In this document: positions 19,093 through 29,038 of the stretch, one piece after another
Layout: each line of letters starts with the position of its first letter
Numbering within the stretch: the first letter of the stretch is position 1
Assembly (NCBI RefSeq): GCF_000466965.1
Contig: NZ_BATB01000017.1
Location: 1 to 52,066, forward strand
DNA length: 52,066 nucleotides
Reading direction: 5' to 3'
Source: Limimaricola cinnabarinus LL-001
Lineage (GTDB): Bacteria; Pseudomonadota; Alphaproteobacteria; Rhodobacterales; Rhodobacteraceae
Made by a program: the position numbers and the translations under genes
Notes under the pieces: model-generated
The model's input: the letters and a program-made list of their open reading frames with translations, nothing else
The model's database searches: none
What the model was told of the DNA's origin: nothing

Positions 19093-20044
19093 AGGGTTCG
19101 CCTCCGGCGCGGGGCGGGATCGCGCGGCCGACAAAGCCTGCGAGGATCACCACCGTGAGAATATAGGGAAGGGCGTCGAGAAGCTGCACGCCCACTTCGA
19201 AGCCGAGCGTGCCCTCGATCACGTCGGGGCGCAGGGCGATCGCCTGCAGGAAGCCGAACAGCAGGCAGGCGCCAAGCGCGTACCATGGCCGCCACTTGGC
19301 GAAGATCAGCGCGGCGAGCGCGATATAGCCGCGCCCCGCCGTCATGTCCTTGACGAAGCCCGCCTGAAGACCGGTCGAGAGATAGGCTCCGGCAAGGCCG
19401 GTGAGCAGGCCACAGATCGCCACGGCCGCAAAGCGCAGCCCGACGACCGAGATGCCGGCGGTATCGACGGCGGCGGGGTTCTCGCCCACTGCGCGCAGCC
19501 GCAGGCCGAAGCGGGTGCGAAACAGCACCCACCAAGTCAGCGGCACCATCAGCAGGCCCACATAGACCAGCAGCGTGTGCCCCGAGATCAGCTCGGCATA
19601 GATCGGGCCGAGGACGGGGATGTCGCGGATTTCGGACACGAAGGGCAGGTCGATGCTCTCGAACCGCGCATTGCCCGAAAGCTGCGGCGTGCGTCCGCCC
19701 TGTCCGAACCAGCTCTGCGCGATGACGACCGTGATGCCCGCGGCGAGGAAGTTGATCGCGACGCCGGAAATCAGCTGGTTGCCCCTGAAGGTGATCGAGG
19801 CGAGGCCGTGAATGCCCGAGAGCATCAAGGCCGCGCCGATCCCCGCCAGCGTGCCGATCAGCACCGAGCCGGTAACGGCCGCGACGGCGGCGGTGAGGAA
19901 AGCCGAGGCCAGCATCTTGCCTTCGAGACCGATGTCGAAAATACCCGCGCGCTCGGAAAAGAGCCCGGCGAGACAGGCAAGCAGCAGCGGCGTGGCAAGC
20001 CGGATGGTGGTGTCGAGCACCTGCAGAAGGGTCAGGAAATCCAT
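19076..20044 (-). CDS. ABC transporter permease for nucleosides (BMP-type system)
   Basis: 322 residues with about eight to nine membrane helices and the BPD_transp_2 segment FSERAGIFDIGLEGKM and RAVGENPAAVDTAGI. It matches the second permease of BMP-family nucleoside importers (NupQ/YufQ type). It is encoded directly after its partner permease (4-base gap) and before the phosphorylase. Confidence 0.9.
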   Translation of the reverse strand: MDFLTLLQVLDTTIRLATPLLLACLAGLFSERAGIFDIGLEGKMLASAFLTAAVAAVTGSVLIGTLAGIGAALMLSGIHGLASITFRGNQLISGVAINFLAAGITVVIAQSWFGQGGRTPQLSGNARFESIDLPFVSEIRDIPVLGPIYAELISGHTLLVYVGLLMVPLTWWVLFRTRFGLRLRAVGENPAAVDTAGISVVGLRFAAVAICGLLTGLAGAYLSTGLQAGFVKDMTAGRGYIALAALIFAKWRPWYALGACLLFGFLQAIALRPDVIEGTLGFEVGVQLLDALPYILTVVILAGFVGRAIPPRAGGEPYVKER

Positions 20045-20048
20045 GGGC

Positions 20049-21170
20049 TCACTCCGCCGGTTCGGTCTTGCGGGCGGGCTTCGGCGCGGGCCGCAGCCTC
20101 AGGAACATCGCCTCGAGCGGCATTCGCACCATGTTGTCGAGCGCGCCGGTAAACAGGATCACGAGGGCCTGGATCACCACGATCAGTTCGCGCGGGATCG
20201 AGGTCCACAGCGCCAGCTCGGCGCCGCCCTGATAGAGAAAGCCGAAGAGCAGCGCTGCGAGCAGCACGCCGAAGGGATGGCTGCGCCCCATCAGCGCCAC
20301 CGCGATGCCGATGAAACCGGCGCCCTCGACGGCGTTGAGCACGAGGCGCTCGGCCTCGCCCATGACGTTGTTGATCGCCATCATGCCCGCGAGACCGCCG
20401 GAGATCAGCATGGTCACGACGATGATCCGGGTGGGCGAGATGCCGGCATATTTCGCCGCCGATTCCGATTGGCCGAAGGCGCGGATCTCATAGCCCAGAC
20501 GGGTGCGCCAGATCAGCGCCCAGACGGCGACGCAGGCCAGCAGCGCCACGAAGAACGACACGTTCACCGGCGCGCCCCGGAACAGCGCGGTCTCGGCGGT
20601 CGAGAACATGTCTTGGAAGGTCGGCAGATGCGTGGCCTCTGGGAAGCGGCCCGTGGCGGGCTCCATCGAGCCCGAGGGTTTGAGCGCGCCGATCAGCAGG
20701 TAGTTCAGCAGCGCCGCGGCGATGAAGTTGAACATGATCGTGGTGATCACGATGTGGCTGCCGCGCTTGGCCTGAAGCCAGGCCGGGATCAGAGCCCAGG
20801 CCGCGCCGAAGAGTGCCGCGCCCACCGCGCCGCCCAGAAGCGCGATGCTCCAATGCGGCCAAGGTATATAGAGCGCGATCAGCGCCACGCCGAGGCCGCC
20901 CAGCATCGCCTGGCCCTCGCCGCCGATGTTGAACAGGCGCGCATGGATGGCGATCGCCACGGCGAGGCCGGTAAAGATGAAATTGGTCGCGTAGTAGAGC
21001 GTGTAGCCCCAGGCGTAGGTCGAGCCCATCGAGCCGTCGACCATCAGCTTGAGGGCCGACCACGGGTTTTCGCCGATGGCGAGGATGACCAGGGCCGAGA
21101 GCAGGGCGGCGAGAAGCAGGCTGATCAGCGGGATCAGCACCACATCCGCCCATTGCGGCATCTTCTGCAT
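20049..21170 (-). CDS. ABC transporter permease for nucleosides (first permease)
   Basis: 373 residues, multi-spanning, with FNIGGEGQAMLGGLGVALIA and EIRAFGQSESAAKYAGI. It matches the first permease of BMP-type nucleoside importers (NupP/YufP type). The ATG at 21170 (MQKMPQW) is 1 base after the ATPase stop codon, so expression is coupled. Upstream in-frame codons are proline/arginine-rich and were excluded. Confidence 0.9.
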   Translation of the reverse strand: MQKMPQWADVVLIPLISLLLAALLSALVILAIGENPWSALKLMVDGSMGSTYAWGYTLYYATNFIFTGLAVAIAIHARLFNIGGEGQAMLGGLGVALIALYIPWPHWSIALLGGAVGAALFGAAWALIPAWLQAKRGSHIVITTIMFNFIAAALLNYLLIGALKPSGSMEPATGRFPEATHLPTFQDMFSTAETALFRGAPVNVSFFVALLACVAVWALIWRTRLGYEIRAFGQSESAAKYAGISPTRIIVVTMLISGGLAGMMAINNVMGEAERLVLNAVEGAGFIGIAVALMGRSHPFGVLLAALLFGFLYQGGAELALWTSIPRELIVVIQALVILFTGALDNMVRMPLEAMFLRLRPAPKPARKTEPAE

Positions 21171-21171
21171 C

Positions 21172-22773
21172 TCAGGCCTCCTTCGCGGCGCTGGCGCGCT
21201 TCTTGGCAAGGTTGGCCTCGATCTCGGCCTCGCTATGCGGTTTGTCCGTATCGGTGATGCCCGCCATCAGAAGACCAAGCTCGCGCTCGTCGGTCTCGGA
21301 GGGCAGGCGCTCGCCCATGATCTGGCCGTCGAACATCACCGCGATGCGATCCGACAGCGACAGGATCTCGTCAAGCTCGACCGACACCAGCAGCACCGCC
21401 TTGCCCATGTCGCGCAGCGCCACGATCTGCTCGTGGATGAACTCGATCGCGCCGATGTCGACACCGCGCGTCGGCTGACCGATCAGCAGCAGGTCGGGAT
21501 TGCGCTCGATCTCGCGCGCCACGACGATCTTCTGCTGGTTGCCGCCCGAAAAGTTCTTGGCGGCGAGGTTCGGGTTCGGCGGGCGCACGTCGAAGCGCTC
21601 CATCTTCGCGGCGGCGTCGGCCTTGATGGCCGCGTTGTCCATGAAGACGCCTTTGTTGAATTCGGGCTTGTCGTGATAGCCGAAGGCCACGTTTTCCCAG
21701 GCCGTGAAGTCGAGGATCAACCCCTCGTGGTGCCGGTCCTCGGGGACGTGGGCGATGCCGCGCGCGCGCCGGGTGCGAGCGTCGGACTTGGATCCGGTGA
21801 GGTCGATCTCCTCGCCATTGAGCCGCACCTTGCCCTTGGCCTTGCGGTAGCCGCCCAGCACCTCGAGCAATTCGGACTGGCCGTTGCCCGCGACACCGGC
21901 AAGGCCGAGGATCTCGCCCGCGCGGATCTCGATCCCGATGCCGCGCAATCGCTCGACGCCCTTGCTGTCGATCACGCGCAGGTTCTCGACCTCGAGGATC
22001 GTCTTGCCCGGCGTGGCGGGGGCCTTCTCGACCTGCAGCAGCACCTTGCGGCCGACCATCAGCTCGGCCAGTTCGGGCGGCGAGGTTTCGGCGGTCTGCA
22101 CCGTCGCGGTCATCTCGCCGCGCCGCATCACGCTCACCGTGTCGGTGATCTCCATGATCTCGCGCAGCTTGTGGGTGATCAGGATGATCGTCTTGCCCTG
22201 ATCGCGCAGCCCCTTGAGGATGCGGAACAGGTGGTCGGCCTCGGCCGGGGTCAGCACGCCGGTGGGCTCGTCGAGGATCAGGATGTCGGCCTGCCGGTAG
22301 AGCGCCTTGAGGATCTCGACCCGCTGCTGCATGCCGACGCCGATATCCTCGATCCGCGCATCGGGGTCGATGTTGAGCTCGTATTCCGCGGCCAGCTGCT
22401 TGAGTTGGCGGCGCGCCTTGGCGAGCGACGGGCGCAGCATCGCGCCTTCCTCGGCGCCGAGCACGACGTTTTCGAGCACGGTAAAGTTCTGCACCAGCTT
22501 GAAATGCTGAAACACCATGCCGATCCCGGCGCGGATCGCGGCCTGGCTGTCGGGGATCTGGGTCAGGCGGCCATTGATGAAGATCTCGCCCGCATCGGCC
22601 TTGTAGAAACCATAGAGGATCGACATCAGTGTCGATTTGCCGGCGCCGTTCTCGCCGATGATGCCGTGGATCGTGCCGGGCATCACCCGGATCGAGATGT
22701 CCTTGTTGGCCTGCACGGGGCCAAAGGCCTTGGAGATGCCCTTGAGCTCGATCGCGGGGGTGTGGTCGGTCAT
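21172..22773 (-). CDS. ABC transporter ATP-binding protein with two ATPase domains
   Basis: 533 residues with two fused ABC cassettes, as in sugar and nucleoside importers. The first has Walker A GENGAGKST (40-48), the signature-like GVGMQQRVEI and ILDEPTGVLTP. The second has the degenerate Walker A GVAGNGQSE and the signature SGGNQQKIVVAREI. It energises the two permeases encoded next. A strong hairpin separates it from the upstream binding-protein gene. Confidence 0.93.
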   Translation of the reverse strand: MTDHTPAIELKGISKAFGPVQANKDISIRVMPGTIHGIIGENGAGKSTLMSILYGFYKADAGEIFINGRLTQIPDSQAAIRAGIGMVFQHFKLVQNFTVLENVVLGAEEGAMLRPSLAKARRQLKQLAAEYELNIDPDARIEDIGVGMQQRVEILKALYRQADILILDEPTGVLTPAEADHLFRILKGLRDQGKTIILITHKLREIMEITDTVSVMRRGEMTATVQTAETSPPELAELMVGRKVLLQVEKAPATPGKTILEVENLRVIDSKGVERLRGIGIEIRAGEILGLAGVAGNGQSELLEVLGGYRKAKGKVRLNGEEIDLTGSKSDARTRRARGIAHVPEDRHHEGLILDFTAWENVAFGYHDKPEFNKGVFMDNAAIKADAAAKMERFDVRPPNPNLAAKNFSGGNQQKIVVAREIERNPDLLLIGQPTRGVDIGAIEFIHEQIVALRDMGKAVLLVSVELDEILSLSDRIAVMFDGQIMGERLPSETDERELGLLMAGITDTDKPHSEAEIEANLAKKRASAAKEA

Positions 22774-22800
22774 GTGATGTCCGGTCCTCGGGTGCGAAAC

Positions 22801-22826
22801 GGGGCCGCGCTTTGCGGCGCGGCCCC
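22801..22826 (-). terminator. Strong hairpin between binding-protein and ATPase genes
   Basis: GGGGCCGCGC (22801-22810) pairs perfectly with GCGCGGCCCC (22817-22826) around a 6-base loop. It lies 24 bases after the BMP stop codon and 28 bases before the ATPase start. Such hairpins act as partial terminators or 3' stabilisers and raise binding-protein mRNA over transporter mRNA. Confidence 0.65.
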
Positions 22827-22849
22827 TCGTGTCATGCCCTGGGGGGCGA

Positions 22850-23844
<995 letters not shown>

Positions 23845-23979
23845 CAATAGCTCCCTGTCAGGTCTCGGCACGGCCCCTGAGGGGCGACACGCGCCTGCCG
23901 GTCATGCGCCGGCTCATGGCAGGATAAGGCAATGCGCAGCCCTCGGGGGTCAACTGATTTTTCCCTGATTTGCGCCAAG

Positions 23980-24474
23980 TCATCGGGGCTTTGAGGTGGC
24001 TTCGGGTGGCTTCGGGACGGCTTTGCCCACGCAAAAGGCGACTGACGCCGGGGCATCCTGACGCAGGGGGAGGGTGAGGATCAGCGCCGTCACCGGCGGC
24101 CGGTCGGGCCGGGAATAGTAGCCCCGTCTGCGGCCCGCCCGGACATAGCCCGCCGCCGCGTAGAGCGCACAGGCCGCCACGTTGTCCTCGGCCACCTCGA
24201 GAAAGGCCGTATCGGCCCCGGCAGCACGCGCCGCGTCGTGGAACGCCTCCAACGCGGCGCGGGCGCGGCCCTGCCGGCGATGCCCGGGATGTGTGGCAAG
24301 CGTCACGATCTCGGCCTCGTCGAGCGTCACCCGCCCCAGAACGAAGCTTGCTGCGTCGCCCGACAGGATCGCGCCGGGGGCGGCGAGCAGCTCGACGAAC
24401 TCGGCCGCGCCCCAGTGACGCTCATCCGGAAAGGCCGCCGCATAGGTCTCGGCGAGGGCCCGCGGCTCGGTCAT
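23980..24474 (-). CDS. rimI: GNAT acetyltransferase, RimI-type
   Basis: 164 residues of the GNAT fold. The acetyl-CoA loop is HPGHRRQGRARAAL and is followed by LEVAEDNVAACALYAAAGY, typical of RimI, which acetylates the N-terminus of ribosomal protein S18. The gene follows tsaB with an ATGA overlap, the usual tsaB-rimI arrangement. The C-terminal 25 residues are poorly conserved in type. The symbol is by similarity and context. Confidence 0.8.
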   Translation of the reverse strand: MTEPRALAETYAAAFPDERHWGAAEFVELLAAPGAILSGDAASFVLGRVTLDEAEIVTLATHPGHRRQGRARAALEAFHDAARAAGADTAFLEVAEDNVAACALYAAAGYVRAGRRRGYYSRPDRPPVTALILTLPLRQDAPASVAFCVGKAVPKPPEATSKPR

Positions 24475-25049
24475 CCGATCAGCACGGGCGCGGGGTCGCG
24501 CGGCGGCGCGGCGTCGGCGGGGCGAACATAGAGCGGCGCCGGGCGCGGCTGGGGCGTCGCGGCGCGGCCGCACGCGATTTCGGCGATGGCGCGGACCAGC
24601 GGGTCCGCCTCGGGGGCGTGCAGCACCTCGCCCGCCTGCGCGGCGGGCGCGAGGGTGGGGGCTTCGGCCCCGTTCTCGGTCAGGCGCTGCAGCCACAGGT
24701 GGTCGCGCGGCGCGGGCAGGGCGACGGTGACCGGGCGCGGATGACCCAGTCCCGCCGCCTCGAAGCCCGACACGCCGATCGCCGGGATGCCCAGACCCAG
24801 CGCGAGGCCGCGCGCTGCAGAGACGCCGATCCGGAGCCCGGTGAAGTTGCCCGGCCCGCAGCCTACGCCGAGGGCTGCGAGATCGCTCCAGCCGAGGCCT
24901 TCGGCGGCGAGGACCTCCTCAAGGAAACCCATCAGCCGCTCGGCCTGTCCTTTGGCCATCGGCTCGACCCGGGCGACCACGCGGTCCCCCAGATGCAGCG
25001 CGGCCGCGCAATGCGCGGCCGAGGTGTCGAAGGCGAGAAGCGGTGTCAT
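24471..25049 (-). CDS. tsaB: tRNA threonylcarbamoyladenosine biosynthesis protein TsaB
   Basis: 192 residues of the ASKHA-fold TsaB family. It starts LLAFDTSAAHCAAAL, followed by GVGCGPGNFTGLRIGVSAARGLA. It supports TsaD in making the t6A modification next to the anticodon. It overlaps the nifU-like gene upstream and rimI downstream by 3-4 bases each, so the three are co-translated. Confidence 0.92.
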   Translation of the reverse strand: MTPLLAFDTSAAHCAAALHLGDRVVARVEPMAKGQAERLMGFLEEVLAAEGLGWSDLAALGVGCGPGNFTGLRIGVSAARGLALGLGIPAIGVSGFEAAGLGHPRPVTVALPAPRDHLWLQRLTENGAEAPTLAPAAQAGEVLHAPEADPLVRAIAEIACGRAATPQPRPAPLYVRPADAAPPRDPAPVLIG

Positions 25050-25617
25050 CAGGCGGCGACGGGCCGGACCTCGACCACTTCGGGGATGTAGTGGCGCAGC
25101 AGGTTCTCGATGCCCATCTTGAGCGTCAGCGTCGAGGAGGGGCAGCCCGCGCAGGCGCCTTGCATGTGCAGGTAGACGATGCCGCGATCAAAGCCGTGGA
25201 AGGTGATGTCGCCACCATCCTGCGCCACGGCGGGCCGCACGCGGGTGTCGAGCAATTCCTTGATCTGCTCGACGATGGCGCCGTCCTCGCCCGTATGCTC
25301 GGCATGACCGCCCGAGGCGCTGTTCGAGGTGCCGTCGTCGATCGCCGCGCGCCGGACTGGAAATGCTCCATCACCGCGCCGAGCACGGCGGGCTTGATGT
25401 GATCCCACTCGACCGCGTCGGTCTTGGTCACGGTCACGAAGTCCGAGCCGAGGAACACGCCCGCCACGCCGCCGGTCGCGAAGATGCGCTTGGCAAGCGG
25501 GCTCGACTGCGCGGCCTCCTCGGAGGGGAAGTCGGCCGTGCCCATCTCGAGCACGGTCTGCCCCGGCAGGAACTTCAGTGTCGCGGGGTTCGGCGTGGAT
25601 TCGGTCTGGATGAACAT
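25049..25617 (-). CDS. NifU-like iron-sulfur scaffold protein, frameshifted in this sequence
   Basis: The N-terminal half is the Scaffold/Nfu_N domain (MFIQTESTPNPATLKFLPG). The C-terminal half is the NifU domain, with the cluster-binding CAGC in HMQGACAGCPSST. They lie in different frames. Near 25350 the coding strand reads GGCGCGCGGCG where GGCGCGCCGGCG is expected. Adding the base joins SGAP to AIDDG and gives 189 residues, the usual length for this Fe-S carrier, which hands clusters to target enzymes. It is probably a sequence error. The stop overlaps the tsaB start. Confidence 0.9.
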
Positions 25618-25709
25618 CGGACCACCTTTCGTTTCAGGCTCCCGATATGCGCCTCGCAGGGCCCGAAGTCAAGATTTGGAACGGTTCTAAAAACCATTCG
25701 TCAGAGCTT

Positions 25710-26165
25710 TCAGGTGATCGCCTCCAGCCGCTCCTTGGAGATGTCGCCCGGCACGATGGTGATCGGCACCGGCAGGCTGCCGGCCTCGCGGGTGAGTTGG
25801 CTCACCAGCGGTCCCGGCCCCTTGCGGTCGTCCCCCGCGCCGAGCACCAGCACGCCGATCTCCGGGTCCTCGCGGATCTGGGCGAGGATCTCAGGCACCG
25901 CCTCGCCTTCGCGGATCACGAGGTCGGGATGCACGTTCTGGCGGTCGCGCATCCATTTCGCGAAGACCTCGAAATGGACTTCGATGCGCTCGCGCGCCTC
26001 GGCGCGCATGATCTCGCCCACGCCTACCCAATGGTTGAACTCGTCGGGGGGGATCACCGACAGGATTGTGACGCCGCCGCCGGTTTTGCCCGCGCGCATC
26101 GCGGCAAAGCGCATCGCGTTGAGGCATTCGCGGGTGTCGTCGAGGATCACGAGAAACTTGCGCAT
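25710..26165 (-). CDS. Universal stress protein UspA family
   Basis: 151 residues with the Usp fold: FLVILDDTRECLNAMRFAA at the N-terminus and VLVLGAGDDRKGPGP then PVPITIVPGD at the C-terminus. The ATP-binding Gly-rich loop (G-2X-G-9X-G-S/T) is only partly matched, so nucleotide binding is uncertain. It starts 10 bases after the preceding membrane-protein stop codon. Confidence 0.85.
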   Translation of the reverse strand: MRKFLVILDDTRECLNAMRFAAMRAGKTGGGVTILSVIPPDEFNHWVGVGEIMRAEARERIEVHFEVFAKWMRDRQNVHPDLVIREGEAVPEILAQIREDPEIGVLVLGAGDDRKGPGPLVSQLTREAGSLPVPITIVPGDISKERLEAIT

Positions 26166-26175
26166 GGGCTCTCCG

Positions 26176-27405
26176 TCATTCCGCCGGAGTGTGGCCCAAC
26201 GAGGGGCGCGGCACAACGGGGCGGTGCACGACCGGGCGGCGCAGGGGCGGATCGGGGCGCAGGCGCGGCTGCGGCCGGGTCAAGGGAGGCTCGGCGCGCG
26301 GACGCGGCATGTCGGTGCGGGCATCGGCCCCGCGCGCCTGCGCCCGCACCGGCATGCGCAAGAGTGCCAGCACGAGGCGACCAAAGCGTTCCCCCAAGAA
26401 GATCAGCACCTGGCCCGCGACCAGCCACAAGAGCGCCGCCGCCCCGATGGCGAGGTCCGACAGCCGCACCAGCGCACGAAAGGCGCGGCCCTTGCCGAGA
26501 ATGTCGAGCGTGGCGCGGGTGTCGGGTCCGGCGGCGTCCGACAGCCGCGCCAGCCGCCGCGCATCGGCGGCGTCGTCGACATGGCGCAGCATCAGCACCG
26601 CGTCGGTGAGCGAGGCATTCGCGGCAACGCGCCCCAGATCCGAGGCCAATTCACCCACCCGGGCGAGCTTCACCGGGTCGGCCACTTCGTCGAGGCCCGC
26701 CCTGCCCAAGGTGAGATTGTCGAGCCGATCCGGGCGGAAACCGACATCGGAGAGCAGCCGAAGTTCATCCGCGAAACGCGGGCTGACGGTGCCGAGCCGC
26801 CGTGCCAGCCGCAGCGAGGTCGCCCCCACCTTGACCGTGGCGCTGGTGCCGCCTGAGGCCAGCACCAGACCGGTGGCCCCGAGGCCCACACCCGCCAGCG
26901 CCACCTCGATCCGGTCGATCTCCTCGCCCGCGATCCCGGCCTGTGCCGCGCGGCGCAGCGCGTTGAGATCGCCAAGCGGCGTCATCTCGACCGTGACGCC
27001 GCACATCGCCAGTAGCGTCACGCGCGGGCAGGCGGTGATGTCGGCGGCGCAGACCGCGCAGTCGCGCACCGCCGCCAGCGCCCCGGTCTCTTGCGCCTCG
27101 AGCGCCTGCATCCGGCCCAAAAGGGCGGGCGAGGGCGCGATGCCGTGTCGTCCGCCCACCGCCGAGACCATGCGCATCGCGTCGAGATCCTCGGCCAGAA
27201 GCGCGCGGTCCATCTCGGCCATGTACCATTCCGGCGTCACCTCGCGCGCCAAGGCCGCACGCAGCTCCAGCGCCACCGCCTCGGTGGTGCGCTCCAGATA
27301 GGGCGCGGCGAAGGGGTTTTGCGACAGCAAGAGCGCCAGCGCCACAGCGCTCAGCGCGAAGGGCAAGAACGCCAGCAGCCGGTCGATGGCGCGCCAGAGC
27401 CGCAT
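26176..27405 (-). CDS. Conserved membrane protein of unknown function with four clustered cysteines
   Basis: 409 residues. It has a transmembrane helix at about 11-29, then a long region predicted outside the membrane with Cys116, 119, 126 and 135 (DCAVC...ACP...MCG), which could form disulfides or bind metal. A hydrophobic glycine-rich stretch lies near 175-200. One or two more helices occur near 325-365, followed by a long Pro/Arg-rich tail. I recognise no domain. It starts 1 base after the aminotransferase stop and precedes the UspA gene, so it belongs to that transcript. Confidence 0.7.
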   Translation of the reverse strand: MRLWRAIDRLLAFLPFALSAVALALLLSQNPFAAPYLERTTEAVALELRAALAREVTPEWYMAEMDRALLAEDLDAMRMVSAVGGRHGIAPSPALLGRMQALEAQETGALAAVRDCAVCAADITACPRVTLLAMCGVTVEMTPLGDLNALRRAAQAGIAGEEIDRIEVALAGVGLGATGLVLASGGTSATVKVGATSLRLARRLGTVSPRFADELRLLSDVGFRPDRLDNLTLGRAGLDEVADPVKLARVGELASDLGRVAANASLTDAVLMLRHVDDAADARRLARLSDAAGPDTRATLDILGKGRAFRALVRLSDLAIGAAALLWLVAGQVLIFLGERFGRLVLALLRMPVRAQARGADARTDMPRPRAEPPLTRPQPRLRPDPPLRRPVVHRPVVPRPSLGHTPAE

Positions 27406-27406
27406 C

Positions 27407-28270
27407 TCAGCCAGCCGTCGCCGCCCAGTCCCAGTACATCTCGCGCACCCGCTTCGTGACCGGGCCGATGGGATAGGCCGTGTCGTCGAAGGTGGTGACA
27501 GGCGTGACCTTGTGCATGTTGCCCGACAAGAACACCTCGTCGGCGGCATGCACGTCGGCGAAGGACATCGTGACCTCGTGCACCTTCACCCCGTCGGCGC
27601 ACAGGTTGGCGATGTGGCGCGCGCGGGTGATGCCCGCGAGAAAGGTGCCGTTGGGGATCGGCGTGAACACCTCGCCATCCTTGACGACAAAGACGTTGGA
27701 GCTGGCGCTTTCGGCGACGTTGCCCAGCGCGTCGGCCGCCAGAGCGTTGCCAAAGCCCTTGACGCGCGCCTCGGCGATCATCCGGGCGTTGTTGGGGTAG
27801 AGGCAGCCCGCCTTGGCGTTGACCACCGCGTCCTCCATCACTGGGCGGCGAAAGCGCGTGGTGGTGAGCGTCGTCGCGGCATCGGGCGGCGCCATCGGGA
27901 TCGCCTCGAGCGCCACGGCAAAGCCGGTCGCGCCCTCCTTGGGGAGGATGCCCAAAGGGCCGCCATCGAGTGCCCAGTACATCGGGCGGATGTAGATCGC
28001 GGCATCCTTGGGGCAGGCGGCCAGCCCCTCGCGGACGATGCCGACCATCTCCTGTGTCGAGACGGTGGGGGTGATCATCAGCGCCTCGGCCGAGGCATTG
28101 GCCCGCGCGCAATGCTTGTCGAGGTCGGGCGCGAGCCCGTGCGCGTAACGCGCGCCATCGAACACGGTCGTGCCGAGCCACGCCCCGTGGTCGGAGGCGC
28201 GGATCACCGCGATGTCGCCTTCGTGCCAGCGCCCCTCGTGATAGGTCCGGATATCGGTGCCCGTGGCCAT
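27407..28270 (-). CDS. ilvE: Class IV aminotransferase, branched-chain amino acid type
   Basis: 287 residues of the PLP fold-type IV family: DHGAWLGTTVFDGAR near the N-terminus, YIRPMYW, NAKAGCLYPNN with the PLP lysine, and the phosphate-binding AESASSNVFVV followed by TFLAGITR. It most resembles branched-chain amino acid aminotransferases, which interconvert Leu, Ile and Val with their 2-oxo acids. A related D-amino acid or omega-type activity cannot be excluded from sequence alone. The ATG at 28270 starts the conserved region. Confidence 0.82.
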   Translation of the reverse strand: MATGTDIRTYHEGRWHEGDIAVIRASDHGAWLGTTVFDGARYAHGLAPDLDKHCARANASAEALMITPTVSTQEMVGIVREGLAACPKDAAIYIRPMYWALDGGPLGILPKEGATGFAVALEAIPMAPPDAATTLTTTRFRRPVMEDAVVNAKAGCLYPNNARMIAEARVKGFGNALAADALGNVAESASSNVFVVKDGEVFTPIPNGTFLAGITRARHIANLCADGVKVHEVTMSFADVHAADEVFLSGNMHKVTPVTTFDDTAYPIGPVTKRVREMYWDWAATAG

Positions 28271-28367
28271 GCCTGTCCTCCACTTTGGGGCACAGGCTAG
28301 GCCGATGGCGCAGGGCGGTCGAGAGGCGGCGGCGCTCCGGCACGCCGCAACGGTCGGGGCGTTGCGC

Positions 28368-28850
28368 TCAAGCCTCGGCCAGCAGCGCGCCCAGATCGAG
28401 CCGGGCATTGGTCATCGAAAGCCCGCCCTCGGCGTCGCGCGGCCAATCGGCTTCGGCGCGGTCGCGGTAGATTTCGACCCCGTTGCCGTCGGGATCGCGG
28501 AAATAGATCGCCTCGCTCACCCCGTGATCGGCCGCGCCGTCGATCTCGACTCCGGCCTCGATCGCTCGCCTCAGCGCCCGCGCCAGCGACCTGCGGTCGG
28601 GGTAGAGGACCGCGGTGTGGTAGAGGCCGGTATGGCCCGGCGGCGGCGGCGCGGCGCCAAGGCTCTCCCAGGTGTTGAGACCGATATGATGGTGATAGCC
28701 CCCCGCGGAAAGGAAAGCCGCGCCGGGGCCGTAGCGCTGCATCACCTCGAAGCCCAGCACGCCGCCATAAAAGGCGATGGCGCGGTCGAGATCGGCGACC
28801 CGCAGGTGCACGTGGCCGATACGGGTGGCGGCGGGGGCGATCTGGGTCAT
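28368..28850 (-). CDS. VOC family (glyoxalase/dioxygenase-fold) protein
   Basis: 160 residues with the paired beta-alpha-beta units of the vicinal oxygen chelate fold. GHVHLRVADLDRAIAFYGGVLGF opens the first, then HHHIGLNTW, and YFRDPDGNGVEIY closes with the conserved Glu. It resembles catechol-2,3-dioxygenase-like and ring-cleavage VOC proteins. The metal ligands His and Glu are present. The substrate is unknown. Confidence 0.82.
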   Translation of the reverse strand: MTQIAPAATRIGHVHLRVADLDRAIAFYGGVLGFEVMQRYGPGAAFLSAGGYHHHIGLNTWESLGAAPPPPGHTGLYHTAVLYPDRRSLARALRRAIEAGVEIDGAADHGVSEAIYFRDPDGNGVEIYRDRAEADWPRDAEGGLSMTNARLDLGALLAEA

Positions 28851-29038
28851 GGCGGCGGCTCTCCGGGTAGGGGCGGTACATCACCAAGATAGGGACCGGC
28901 AGGCCTCGGCGTCAGTCACCAGTTTCGCACGGCATCGGTGCAACAACGCGAAACCCCGATGCGGCACCTCGCGCCGTCGTGAGTTGATCCTCCCGCGCGG
29001 GAAGGGGGAAGGGAGGGCAAAACAGATCAGGAGACCTC

